Shown: piece by piece, positions 41,244 to 52,300 of the stretch
Layout: the number at the start of each line of letters is the position of its first letter
Position numbering within the stretch: position 1 is the first letter of the stretch
DNA from: Steinernema hermaphroditum
Lineage: Eukaryota > Nematoda > Chromadorea > Rhabditida > Steinernematidae
Direction of reading: 5' to 3'
Length of the DNA stretch: 64,000 nt
Assembly (NCBI GenBank): GCA_030435675.1
Contig: CM059622.1
Coordinates: 5,146,001-5,210,000 of the forward strand
Position numbers and translations under genes: made by a program
The notes under the pieces: generated by a model
Told to the model about the DNA's origin: nothing
Seen by the model: only the letters and a program-made list of their open reading frames with translations
Database searches by the model: none

Positions 41244-42467
41244 CATTGGCCACAATCCAAGGGGAATAAGCAGGTGGGTGTCTTTCAATAGATGAATACA
41301 GTATAGGGTGGGGTAAGGTTCCAGACAAATAAATTGTAGAAGGGGAACTGTGAGTCAGAACTGAATATGAATGAACCGATCTAGAATCAAGAAAGATCCA
41401 CTGACACTTAAGAGATAGGTGTTGTAAAAGAGGGAGAAGGAGAAATGTGGAAAAAAGCTGACCGGAAGAAAGGATTTAGACGATCCGGCACCCTGAAACT
41501 ACACCTCAATGGAAAAAAGCTGCAGGGACCAGAAAGACACATGTCAAGACGGACAACGAAAGTGACTGGCAGACAAGTAATCAATCCCAGGAGACAGAAG
41601 CTGTCTAGAAGAGTCAGACAAGAGGCCAGACGTCTAGAAGCCGTCGATCGAATGCGAGGTGCACACTGTCAGGTCGGGATGAGTGCAATATTTCCTGTGC
41701 TGATGACATCAGATGTCTGAATATGGCAAACAGCCCAACCTGAGTGTATGTACCTGCTAGACACAGCGGGAATCCGTTGAAGATGAGAGAAGACCCCACG
41801 AATCTTCTAGAGAGATTTGGTGATAGTCCGTCACCAGTAAATATCAATACCATAATCCCACTTGAAACCGACTAAGGCCTGATTATGGCTACAAAAGAGG
41901 AACTTAGGAGGGCATGGTTCATCGCAGGAGGCACGGTTAGGCTTGGTTACCCTTAGAGACATCTACAAACTGCTTTCTGTCTACTCAACTTCCAGACTTA
42001 AACGACCGCCCAGAAAGGCTAAGAATCTCAACGTCATATGAGTTCAGGCCGTTTCACATCATTTTTAGGTGGAAGACTCAAACTCTAGACAGTTCGTCTT
42101 GGCGACACCTGGAGACGAGACAAATAGACGACGTAGGGAGACACCGACTCAAACAACAGCCGCCGGGCGGACCGCTCACAGGAGTCAAAATAATCGCACA
42201 ACACGCCAACTGGCTTGGCTATGTGGCTGCCGGCCGGTGATGCACACACTCTTCTGCCGCCAGACGCCCATATAAGTACTCCCCACCTGTGCGACGCCCC
42301 CCGCCTCGGGCGAAACGCCCTGAAGGCAAATAGCCACCGATTGCGCAGTAGAAGCTAGCAAATCCAGATTAGAACGTCGCGCACACACAAAGACAACGCG
42401 GCTTATCAGCAAAATTACATATTTACTTCTTCGTGTATAAATTAACCGGACAATACACAAAAACAGC
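41244..42467. other. Intergenic region around the microRNA pair
   Basis: Apart from the second microRNA hairpin no gene is supported. Minus-strand open frames covering the hairpins are by-products of the palindromes. Part of this is presumably the primary microRNA transcript and its promoter, bounded upstream by the 3' end of pbs-7. Confidence 0.5.
41655..41758 (-). ncRNA. microRNA precursor, miR-235/miR-92 family, copy 2
   Basis: A second hairpin about 505 bases upstream of copy 1 in transcript order has the same mature strand at 41669-41690 (UAUUGCACUCAUCCCGACCU, seed AUUGCAC) on the 3' arm. Its 5' arm reads AGGUUGGGCUGUUUGCCAU. The loop differs in sequence and is longer than in copy 1, while both arms are nearly identical. 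That is the pattern expected of paralogous microRNAs rather than a random repeat. Confidence 0.85.
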
Positions 42468-43215
42468 TCACTCGTATTGACAATTGTATTCGGCAATTTC
42501 CCAGTTTCCAACGATCTGCTCGGGTTCGCGGAACTTGGCGCCGCCGATGTGATTGACCGTCGTTATGTCGAAGGTGTCGTCGGCCACACAGTCGTGGTAC
42601 ACTGTGAGCTCCATGCACTTGCGAAGAATCGCCACGGCGCCCTCCTCGTCCAGCTCGCCACTCTTAGCACGCACGTCCGTTTCGATGGCCTGGTTCAGAA
42701 GCATGGCGCCCATTCCTGTGGCGACGGACTGAGTCTTGTAGGCGACGCCGCGCTGGGTGATGACTCCGATGAATGGCTTGTAAACACCGTGGTTAAGGGG
42801 CTCTGGCTGCATTCCGGCGATGACGAGCGTGTTCCACAGTGGGTTCATCTTCGAACGGCGGTAGTACATCAGAGAGGTCAGGTAACCATGGAGCGCCTTC
42901 GGTGTCAGCTGCGCGTCCGCGTCGTAGGAGCGCAACTCGGCTTCTTGGCGCTCGATGACGTTCTGGAGCCATTGGAAGTCAGCGTGATCGCCGCCGAAAG
43001 CTACGATACAGTGGCGGTTGACCTTGTACTGACGGGTGATATTCTTGTAACGGGCCGTTTTTCCGTAGGAGACGACACGGTCCGTCATGATGGCCACGCC
43101 ATCCTTGTAAGCCACGGCGAGAACCGAGGTTCCGGTACAGGTGGGATTCCTGCAAAACAAGTGGATTATTTCGGATAACTTCGTGCGCTGCTTACAATGT
43201 TCGTTCAACTTCCAT
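42468..43215 (-). CDS. pbs-7: 20S proteasome subunit beta type 4 (PSMB4; nematode PBS-7)
   Basis: Two exons, 43215-43196 and 43149-42468, give 233 residues. The 20-nt first exon encodes MEVERT plus two bases, and the join restores LNPTCTGTSVLAVAYKDGV, matching the conserved NP..TGTSVL start of this subunit. Diagnostic stretches are YGKTARYKNITRQYKVNRH, GGDHADFQWLQNVIERQE, YRRSKMNPLWNTLVIAGMQP, VATGMGAMLLNQAI and CMELTVYHDCVADDTFDI. This is a non-catalytic beta subunit of the core particle. The propeptide is very short compared with mammalian PSMB4. It lies downstream of the malonyl transacylase gene on the same strand, 534 bases away. Confidence 0.95.
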
Positions 43216-43748
43216 CGTTTCTCGGTCGATCTGTCCCTCTCTTGGAGGCTTCAACACAAATCTGAAAAAAAAAGCCGATTCGTTTCAGTTGCGCTGACCA
43301 CACGTCAAAGCCGTTTAGCGAAGCACGTCGCGCGAAACCAGATCTGGTTGGGTAATCACGGAATCAAAAAGCAAAGCAGCGCTTCTTTGCAACAAATCGC
43401 CGCCGAAACTGGAAATCCCGATTTCCAAATCGAAATCTTGTGAAGGGCGATTTCGCTGGCGAGCGGGTGAGCGCCGTCTTTGTGATGACAAATTTGAATC
43501 GAGACACTGAGACTGAACGCGTGAGGAAAGGGTGGTCGCTGTGGGAGCCACGGTGAACGTAAATAGACGGAAGGAGACAAACATCGCATCCAGTCTCGTC
43601 TCGAAGACAAATCACATAAAGGATCGCCATGAAAGCGATATACGCGAAGCACAGGAAATCGCGAGTGCGATACGATATCGGCGGACAAGAACCGCGCCAC
43701 CACCCAGACACCACCGGAAGAAACTTTCTAACAACAAACAATAACAAT
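43216..43748. other. Intergenic gap between MCAT and pbs-7
   Basis: About 530 bases with no supported exon. The spacing is wider than the roughly 100 bases typical of nematode operon genes, so co-transcription is possible but not indicated. Confidence 0.5.
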
Positions 43749-45260
43749 CTAACAGGGATAATTCGTATAACTCTTGTAAGCCTTCTTGCTGACATGAATC
43801 AGCATCGAGCCTAGCTGTCGGCCGGGACCTACTTCGATGAAATTCGGGAATTTGTAGTCTTCGTGCTTTCTGTAGAGCACCTGCTGGATCTGTTCCCACT
43901 TCACAGGGTTGTTGATCTGCTTCGTGAGACACTCACGGATCTCGCCTAATTTCCGTGGATACACTTTTCCCGTGTAATTCGAGTAAACGTTCAGTCGTGG
44001 GGGTTCTAGTTTGACTTCTTTCAGCACCTGCTTCACCGATCCAAGCGCATCGTTCATCAAACGTGTGTGGAAGGCGCCGCCGACCGCTAACCGTTTTAGG
44101 ACCTAAGGTAAAGTTATGATGGATACAGTTAAACCAGAAAACCCACATCGAAATTGTACTTCTTAGCGTTGGTTTCGAGGAAGGAGAGACACGTCTCTGA
44201 GCCGCCGACGACGCGATGTTGGCAGAAGAGGAAATTCGCGTCCTCGCAAATGGACAACTCGTTCTTTTCTCTGCAATTAGAGAAGTCAGCAGGATTTAGA
44301 AGCGCTGAACATACTCGGCAACTTGTCGAGCGTCGAACATCGCTTCCTTGAGCCGGGAAGAAGCATTCACTCGGACGGTCATCATCCCAGAAGCGATCAG
44401 CTGGCAGCATTCGTGCATGGCCTCGGCGCGAACCTTCACTATCTTCATAGCTGCACAGAGAGGTCAGAGAGGCTATGAGAGAGGCGCATACCATCTTCGA
44501 AGCTTAGGCAGCCTCCTACTACGAGAGCGGCGTACTCTCCAACACTGAACCCAGCGACTTCAGTTAGCCTGTCGTCAATGTCCGGCTGCTCCGTTCGGAG
44601 TTTCTCCATTGCGGCGAGGGACGATACGAAGACAGCTGGCTGAGAATAGATGGTCTGATTTAGTTTTGTAGAGGGCCCTTCTTGACAGAGGGCGTACAGA
44701 TCGTAACCGAGGACTTCGGATGCGTTGTCGAAGAGTTTCTTGGAGGCTTCACAGTCGTAGACCTGAAAGTCAGTCCAATAAATACAGTTCTCGAGGGGAC
44801 AACGTGCTTAAAAACAGGCCCAGAATGTCCAACCGTTCAATTTGTTGAGACCTCTTAGAACTCTGGCCCGTGTAACTTACTTTGGATCCCATCTTCACAT
44901 GCTGCGCTCCTTGTCCAGGAAACAAAACGACCACTTGATCCTCGATCGGAATATGACTGAAATCAATCGAGTGGATCTTGCGTTTCACGCGGCCGAGCTC
45001 CTTCTGACGTTTAGCGGCCTTTGCAGACTGGACCGACGACTCATACATCGTTTCCATGTCCTAAACAAAGATTCTCCAGCTCCAGAACGACAGGAATCGT
45101 AGCATACCTTCTGTGGATAGGGGGACGACGTGTACGGATCTGTGATGACTGAATGCGCTTCGGAATAGGTCGTGGCATCCTCCACCCAGTCGACCGGAGG
45201 CGTCGGGCGCCTTCTGATGCCTCTGACACTAGTCAGAAGCTGTGGAAGAACGCGTTTCAT
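43749..45260 (-). CDS. Mitochondrial malonyl-CoA:ACP transacylase (MCAT)
   Basis: Six phase-checked exons give about 405 residues: 45260-45108, 45060-44881, 44762-44492, 44450-44315, 44270-44147 and 44102-43749. The Arg-rich N-terminus (MKRVLPQLLTSVRGIRRRP) fits a mitochondrial targeting peptide. Catalytic features are VVLFPGQGAQHVKMGSK, the Ser nucleophile in GFSVGEYAALV, the Arg in VKVRAEAMHECC, the catalytic His in VGGAFHTRLMNDAL, and FIEVGPGRQLGSML near the C-terminus. The enzyme loads malonyl groups onto acyl carrier protein for mitochondrial fatty-acid and lipoate synthesis. It shares a 354-base divergent promoter region with the gene at 45615. Confidence 0.93.
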
Positions 45261-45614
45261 CGCCGTGAATCCAAAAAAAGTGAGGAATCCGCTGTTGGGA
45301 GCCCCGCTTTCAAGAAGTGGATCTCCGTTGCGGGACCACCATCAGAGTTCGCCGAGTTCGGCCAGTCTGCAACTCTACCGTACTCTAGGCTAGTGAGCGC
45401 GAGTGGAATTCAGTCTTGCGATTCAAAGGATTCTGTCTCAGGTGGAACTGTTGGGATCGTGGCGATTTCTTTCCATCATCATTGCGCTTGGTGTTTGTTA
45501 TGTGTCTGTGTCTAAAGGTCTAAAGTTCTCTGTTTTGGTGTCCGTTGATTATTAGATCGCATAAGCGCCAGGGATTTGCTAAATTTGAATTTTGCATTTC
45601 AGTTGCTAACCGCC

Positions 45615-46787
45615 ATGGCAGAACCGCGCGATGTGAACGTCTCCGTTGTGGTCGACCGATCGGATGGAAGCGGGTCGTCTTCCGAGTCCGTCAGTGTTGG
45701 TTTCAACGTCAAGGTTGTGATCAAGAATGAGCAGCCCAAAGAAAAGACACTGAAGAGCATCACGTGTGAAGAAAGTCAGAGTGCTACTGTAGAAAGTGGA
45801 AGTAAGAGCACCGTGACGAAAGTGAAGGAACATGAACCTGCTCAGCTGGTAAGTGGCATGCTTTGCAACTTGTCGTATGCAGACAGTTGCCCTGAACGTA
45901 GACTGGTCTGTTTTGCAACCGATTTCTGTTTTCTGCAGTTTGTAAATGGGAGGTCTTACTGTCTATATACGACCAGTTGCGCTAGACAGCTTATGAATTC
46001 ATTCGCTTCGTTCTAGCCCGGCGTCCTTCGTGCTGAGAAGTTCGAAGAGATCGATGAAATTCCAGTGCACAGATTGGTGCAACGCGTTCGGTGCCCGAAG
46101 ATGTGTTCCAGTTATGCCAAACCTTGGTTCTGCTCGCGTTGCTACGAACAAGTCTACTTTGCCTTCAACGGCATTTGCTATTGTCCCTGTGGAAAATACC
46201 GCATTGAAACCACGCTTTTCCGCTGCAACGTTGAAACCCATCTTTTCGACTCCGGGATCAGGGCAGTTCCGGATAATGAGCATCATTCAGTGCAACCCGA
46301 TCAGAAGAATAAAGAACAACTGATGATTTGGTGCTTGTTGCTGTTTTGTGAAATGTTGCTGGTTCTTGTGAAGCGTAACATAGCTTTGCTGACGGAACTC
46401 AAAGAAGACAGCACGCTGCGCAAGGCTTTCCTGCTGACCTCTTCTGCCGTACGCCCAATACTGACTCCCACGCTGCTGGATGTTGAACCTGTGAAGATCC
46501 GCTTCTTGCCCGCGCCATTCAACGAGTGGCTCTGCGAAGTTTTTGTCTCCGAGATATTCGCGGATGCCCGAGAAGTACTCCCAGCCAGGGACAAGTTGTT
46601 GGAACGACTGGAGACCGAGCAGAACGAGTTGGTGCGTTACAAGCAGCTGATGGACGAAGTCCTAGTGGACAAGAGCCTGAACCTGGATGCTGACAAGGTT
46701 GTGACCGATGTTCGCAAGTATCTTCTGGATTCGCGGTACGCCGACGAAGTGCGCGAATTCCTCGCCGTTGTAGAAGAAGCTGCCTAA
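45615..46787 (+). CDS. Uncharacterised protein with a Cys-rich zinc-binding-like core
   Basis: Two exons, 45615-45848 and 46017-46787, join in phase 0 to 334 residues. The ATG follows a TTTCAG site 12 bases upstream. Residues 1-78 are polar and Ser-rich. The core has a dense Cys pattern, VRCPKMCSSYAKPWFCSRCY followed by VYFAFNGICYCPCGKY, so C-x3-C-x8-C-x2-C-x12-C-x-C-x-C, likely one or two zinc sites. A hydrophobic helix (IWCLLLFCEMLLVLV) lies in the middle. The C-terminal ~100 residues look helical and acidic (LPARDKLLERLETEQNELVR). I do not recognise the family; it may be nematode-restricted. The C-terminal half could be a separate domain. Confidence 0.75.
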
Positions 46788-47213
46788 GTGTCTTCATTCT
46801 GTGTTCATGTGCTTGGATTGTAATCTAAGTTTTGATTTGGTTTTTCATGTGCAGTAAACGTTTGTCGATGGGTGTGCCTTCTTTGGACGTTCTGATAAGT
46901 TCCACCGGTTGGATTGCTTCATTTCTACTTGTGTGGTTGTTGTTTCAACTGGCATGTGGATGCAGACAGGGGTATGCATAATGTCGATATGAAAGGTTCA
47001 TTTGCATGTTTAGGTCAGTCGAATCGGTGGTGTCTTGCTACGCATTTCGAATTGACACGGTTTACTCAGATCTGCTCTGGAGTGCTTCTTGTTTGCCTTA
47101 CGTGGCTTTAAACGACAACCAGAACTGTCCCCCTCGATTCAGAGTGGCATTTAGAGTTATTAACATAAGACACATAAACAAAATGACAAATTTTCATTGC
47201 GATCTTTCCACAT

Positions 47214-47770
47214 CTTCACCCTCTTCGACTTGTTTTTGCTGATGTTTCAGCTTCTCCAACTTTTCGACGAACTTCTTCATTAGCATCTGAAGGACCCGGG
47301 TCTCGGGAATCCGCCCAGAATCGACTTCGCCCTCTCGAATCAATGTACAGTGCCCAAGCTGAATAGGAAGAAGGCACTGAGAAGGTCACACTGACGCCCC
47401 TTCTTCCAGCAGTCTGACCTACTGTAGATATGTGGGAATGTTTGTGTGTCGGTGCCACTGAACCTCTTCCCGAAGGTTAAATCTTCACGATATGCATCAC
47501 TTTCTGCTTCTTTCGGTAAAATATCGAACTGCAAGATAAGTACTACACCTCTCGATCAAAACGTGTTTCTCGGTGCGATCGCTAAGCCGCGTCCCAAACT
47601 GTCGTTTGCGTAAGCCTTCTTGACTGACTCATTACGAATATTAAACCGTCTGCCGGATTCTCGCTCTTCAATCCTCTCCAGAAGCAGCCGGATTCTGGCC
47701 CTAAGCGGCTTCGGCCGGTTTTCGGCATAATACTCCTTCTTGACGTAAACAAACGTTGGATAATAATTAC
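47214..47770 (-). CDS. Candidate exons of an unrecognised small protein
   Basis: Three minus-strand segments look coding. One near 47750-47580 reads EYYAENRPKPLRARIRLLLE and is basic and helical. One near 47530-47420 reads FDILPKEAESDAYREDLTFG after a CTTGCAG acceptor. One near 47380-47214 reads REGEVDSGRIPETRVLQMLM followed by a charged coiled coil. The splice phases between them do not close cleanly in any way I tried, so the model is incomplete or the gene is degenerate. No family is recognised. Confidence 0.3.
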
Positions 47771-48299
47771 GCTAATTGACTGTGTCCTCGTCTCTTCTCA
47801 AAGAAGCACGCATATTTTCCCGATATCGTGTACTCCATCGAAGCAGAATACGTAGCACAATCTCATAGAACCGAGTGGAAGAGTTGGCGAAAGTGTGATG
47901 AGCGAGACGCCAAAGTAGGAATCTTTGTTTAGACCAACAGGAACTTATTTGTTATGAGATAAGGGGTCCATGAAACCATTGTACAAGAGAACACGCTAGA
48001 ACACTGCTGTGCTAGATTTTACACCTCTCGGACCTTGTATGTTGTAAGACACCACGCATTCAAATTTGTAGTGACAAGCGATAAATCTTGGCGATATAAG
48101 CGGTATGACAGAGAACGTACATACGTCAAAAAATAATTCACTGTGAGTCAATTGACAGAAATAGTCACTGGATGATCTGGGATCTGGGTCTCTGACGGAA
48201 GTGGCACTAGTCTGCCCCACAATCTGCATGAGTAAGTTACTTAATGACGTGCACAGCTGCAGTGATGCACGTTTCGTATTGGAATCAAGTTCCGGGAAC

Positions 48300-49030
48300 A
48301 TAAGTGAGAGCAAAATATCAAACTTCGCCTACCGTAATCGGGACTGTTGAGGGCCCAGGCATGTCCTTTGGTAGACAGTCTAGACAATTCACTCGTCCTA
48401 TATCCGTCTAGAGTCTTGAGTAAAGGACTGGTCATGTGCTCCCTGTGTCATCTCAGCACCACAACAGGGACCAGAGAGGAATCGACTAAATTTCCCTTTA
48501 TTTGTCCTGAGAAATGCAGTTAGACTGTTGTGGATGACGCAGAGCATGTGAATGTGCATGTTAATAGCAAAGTCCGGGCTTGCAGCGAAGACGACGATGT
48601 CGATCACAAAATAGGCGCGTCCTCGTAGAGAACGGCACGCAGATGGTCGATTTCAAGAGTTTTTTGAACTTGTACCGTCCATCGAGATGGCCGTCGGGAC
48701 GCAACTTACTGAAGAGTTGACAGAAGCAGTTGACCACGACGAAGAGAGTCATGCAAGATTAGGCTCGCATGAGTGGAACCACCACGGACTGTTACTGTAG
48801 AGCTGCATAAAGAACGCCCAGATGGACATGAATTGAGAAATGTGGGTTTCAAGAAGTACATATATCAAAGATGCTTCGACTAACCCCTCTCTAACCACAT
48901 TACCAATTCGCGCCATCGAACGAGCAGATTCCTTATAAAACGATAACATAAGGACGATGTTCTCGTTTCCGAGACCATGAATATCGTCGCAAAAACACAT
49001 ACGTAGAATGTCAACAACGCAGTTATAGTT
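48300..49030 (-). CDS. Candidate degenerate or multi-exon minus-strand gene
   Basis: Minus-strand segments around 49020-48910 (reads NCVVDILRMCFCDDIHGLGN), 48750-48640 (VNCFCQLFSKLRPDGHLDGR) and 48620-48480 (AYFVIDIVVFAASPDFAINM) resemble protein and are partly hydrophobic. I could not join them into one open model, and two frames compete in the first segment. It may be a chemoreceptor-like or other membrane-protein remnant. This is weakly supported. Confidence 0.2.
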
Positions 49031-49339
49031 TTCCTGTCCTTGTTATTCGATATGCCAAGGGATGCGCTCTATTTCAGTCGACGGCCTCCCCCTCCTTTTC
49101 TGAATAGCGCTGACTAAAGCACACACCGAGGCGGAAGAATGCCTTCTCTTTCGACACAAAACGAACGTAGCGGGAAGCGCCGAAGTGCTTCCCCGATGCA
49201 TTGTTCGGTGTGCGTTCATAATCGGCCGAGATGAGTCCACCGGGGACGGAGACGAGTCTCCGTGGCAACACCGTCTCGTCAACGCCTCCGGTGGGGAGGG
49301 AGTTGCGGGGAGGATTTGCCGTCGGCATCGCCTCCCGCT

Positions 49340-52300
49340 ATGGCGCCGGGCAGTCGTTCGGCCGGAGAAGCCGCCGTTGGTCGGTCTTCTCGGCGCCTGC
49401 TGATGTCTACAACGACGTCGTCGCCGCCGGATTCGGCGGTGCCCCTCAGCGAAGAGCAGGTCCTCCAGTACCTCCGCACGCATCCGTCCGTCCTCGAGCG
49501 TTTCGTGACGGGACCGCACATCTCCAGGGAGACGTTCCAGAAGTGGCAGAACCGCAGGAATGGGAAAGTTCGGAGGGACTCCCGCAAGCCGCCCATGAGC
49601 AGATGGATCGTAAGGATTACTGTAGTTGGCACCCACCGATGCACATCTTTCAGCACGCAAACATTATAAGTCTGGAAGGGTTTCCGTTTTTAATCCGTGA
49701 CGCAGAGGGAGTAGGGCTTCCTTTGACCTAGCGGGACTAAGATCGTTTAAAGTGCCGGCGGAATGAAATAGTACTAATCACTGACCTTAGAAATCCACTA
49801 ACCTTTGGAATCCGCTACGACGATGCAGATGAGAGACGAGAATCTGCAGATACCTGCAGAGTGTTCCTTCTTGCGGGAATTAACCAGCTTTCTTGAGATT
49901 CATATATGTCATTGACTGTGCTTGATGCATCTACTACTACAAAGCACATATCATGAAAGCCTTATCGACCTTCTGCTATTCATGACCACTAGACGCACAT
50001 AATTGTGGCGTACAAATTAGAACACAAAGCTTCTATGAATAGGACTGCGAGAGAAGATGTTAATCCCTTCGTTAATCGTGTTTCATATTTTGGTGCACCC
50101 GATCTATTCCTAGCTATATTTTGTGAACCTGTCTATCGGATAAATAGCCAAAGTCCACAATTTTCTAAAATTACTGAAGTGAACGCCGCCATCAATGAGG
50201 GCTCAAAACATAAATTAAACTCCATGAACACTTAATAGTGGTCGATGCAGTACGGCCTAGTGGGTCTAGCCTAGTGTAAAATCACAGATGCATCTCTTCC
50301 TTTTCTACCAAACCCCGACTTATGAGAAAGGTTATCAAAGCTATTAGATCTATCGGAATGAGCAGACGAGTACGGTATGCCGTTAGCGTGATTAATGATC
50401 TACCTAAGAGAAGATAATCCAACATCCAGGGATTAACGCGGCGCCGTTCCATTACGTTTATTGAAAATTTCACTTAAGAAAATTGAAGACCCTAAGGTGT
50501 GCAGCTATACAAACACGATCTGCCATCCTCCGTCATTATCCCCTTAATCCTTGGGCTTTTGCACCCTTCTACGCAATAAGTCCCACCGTTGCAGCTGCCT
50601 GACCTCACGCATTGTCGCAAGTTCCTGCTGGACAACGCGGAAGACCAGGGCCGTATCATCTACGAGGTCGGGGTGTGCTGCTCGCAGATCGTTCAAACTG
50701 ATCAGTGGGAAGTGGTGCTCATCAACGAGGACGGCACCTTTGTGGGGGTGAAGGAGGAGAACGGAACGATCAAGTGGCGAAAGCTGCGACGAAACAAGAA
50801 ACAGCCGACGTTCGTACAGTCCCTAGTCGACTCGAATGGCTCCAAAATCGGGGAGATCTACTTCTATCAGATAGTCAATGATAGGGACAGACAATTGGTG
50901 AATATCGTTGCCACTTGGGCATCAGCCCTAATCTACTTCATTCAACTAACAGAACACATCCAGTCGAATGGAACGAACGAAAACGACAGTTTCGCGAAAC
51001 AGCAGAAACTGAGCAGTTTCCTGTTGGATGTGGCCAAGTAAGATATCGTTACAAGAAGCGAATACTTTCTCCTTTAGGTCCATTTTCCAAGACATTGTCA
51101 GCATGGATGCTGTGATTATGAAAGTTATGGTAGGGAGCTAAAACGAGAGATGTCAGTCTGAATTGGAGACATTTAGAATTTTGCTCAAAAACTTGTTCAT
51201 GCCGATCGCGCGTCGCTATTTTTGGTCGACTCGAAGACAAATGAGCTTTACGCAAGAATATTTGATGTCGGAACGGGCGCCGACGAGCACATGAAGATTG
51301 ATGCGGACGGGAAGAAGGAGATCAGGTGGGTTCCGGGTTTGATCGAACCGAATGGACGATCACTCGCGAAGTGGATCCAGATCGGTCTGGGTTATGGTGG
51401 TTCGGGGAAAGGGCAAGGGGGACTTAGATTAATCAATAAAGGAACAATCGGAAGCAGAGTGATACGATAGCAAACGAAGTAGGGAACGCCTATGCACGGA
51501 GCAGTAAAACTGGACCTAACAGCATGACTTGGCTTGTCTCTGGCTCATAGCGTGTTAAGCGAGTTCGAAGGGCGATCCTTGACAGCTTCGCATATTTTAA
51601 AATGCTATGCACGCCTATGCACGGAGTGAAAACACAATGTACTCAGAACTATCAAAACAATTTGCCGCCAGCAGGGGTCGAACCTGCGACCTTGGGCTTA
51701 TTAGACCCACGCTCTAACCGACTGAGCTATGGCGGCACATGTCTGTGACGTCCGGTGTTCACATTGCAAAGTGCATCCAGTGGTAGTTCTCGCTCTATCA
51801 TCACAGTGACGGTCGACCCAGACTGGACACATGGCGAGATGGCCGAGCGGTCTAAGGCGCTGGTTTAAGGCACCAGTCTCTTCGGAGGCGTGGGTTCGAA
51901 TCCCACTCTCGTCAAACGTTTTTGTCTTCATCGTGTTAAAACCAGCAACAAAAATTCAATCTCTTATAAAGACGTGGACAACGACCCTTCATTTCAGATT
52001 CCCAATCGGCCGCGGAATAGCTGGTCACGTAGCCAAGTCGGGCGAAGGCCTTAACATAGAAAACGCCTATGACGACGATCGCTTCAACCGTGACATCGAC
52101 CTTAAGACCGGATACATGACGAAAACCATCCTGTGCATGCCGATTTTCATCAGAGGAATGTGAGTGGACGCACCCCTTTCCTTCGTGCTCAGCTCTAATC
52201 TAGAGTAATTGGCGTTGTCCAAATGGTAAACAAACAAGAAGGCGTTTTCACAAAAGCCGACGAGGACGCCTTCGAAACGTTCGCTGTGTACTGCGGCCTG

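Larger units (their letters stand above)
46788..49339. other. Poorly resolved interval, possible minus-strand genes
   Basis: Two groups of minus-strand exon-like segments occur here and are listed separately at low confidence. The remaining sequence is AT-rich and stop-rich. The last few hundred bases (49040-49339) are CpG-rich and probably belong to the phosphodiesterase promoter or 5' UTR. Confidence 0.35.

Noticed and set aside
41034..41288. Minus-strand open frame through the first microRNA hairpin, considered as the AGXT2 N-terminal exon
   Set aside because: The frame is explained by the hairpin and does not read as a mitochondrial presequence; the true 5' exon is unresolved.
42477..43178. 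233-codon plus-strand open frame
   Set aside because: It is the exact antisense shadow of pbs-7, whose protein sequence is unmistakable.
49043..49660. 205-codon minus-strand open frame
   Set aside because: It lies opposite the first phosphodiesterase exon in CpG-rich DNA and reads as low-complexity Arg/Pro/Ser; the plus-strand frame matches a real protein.
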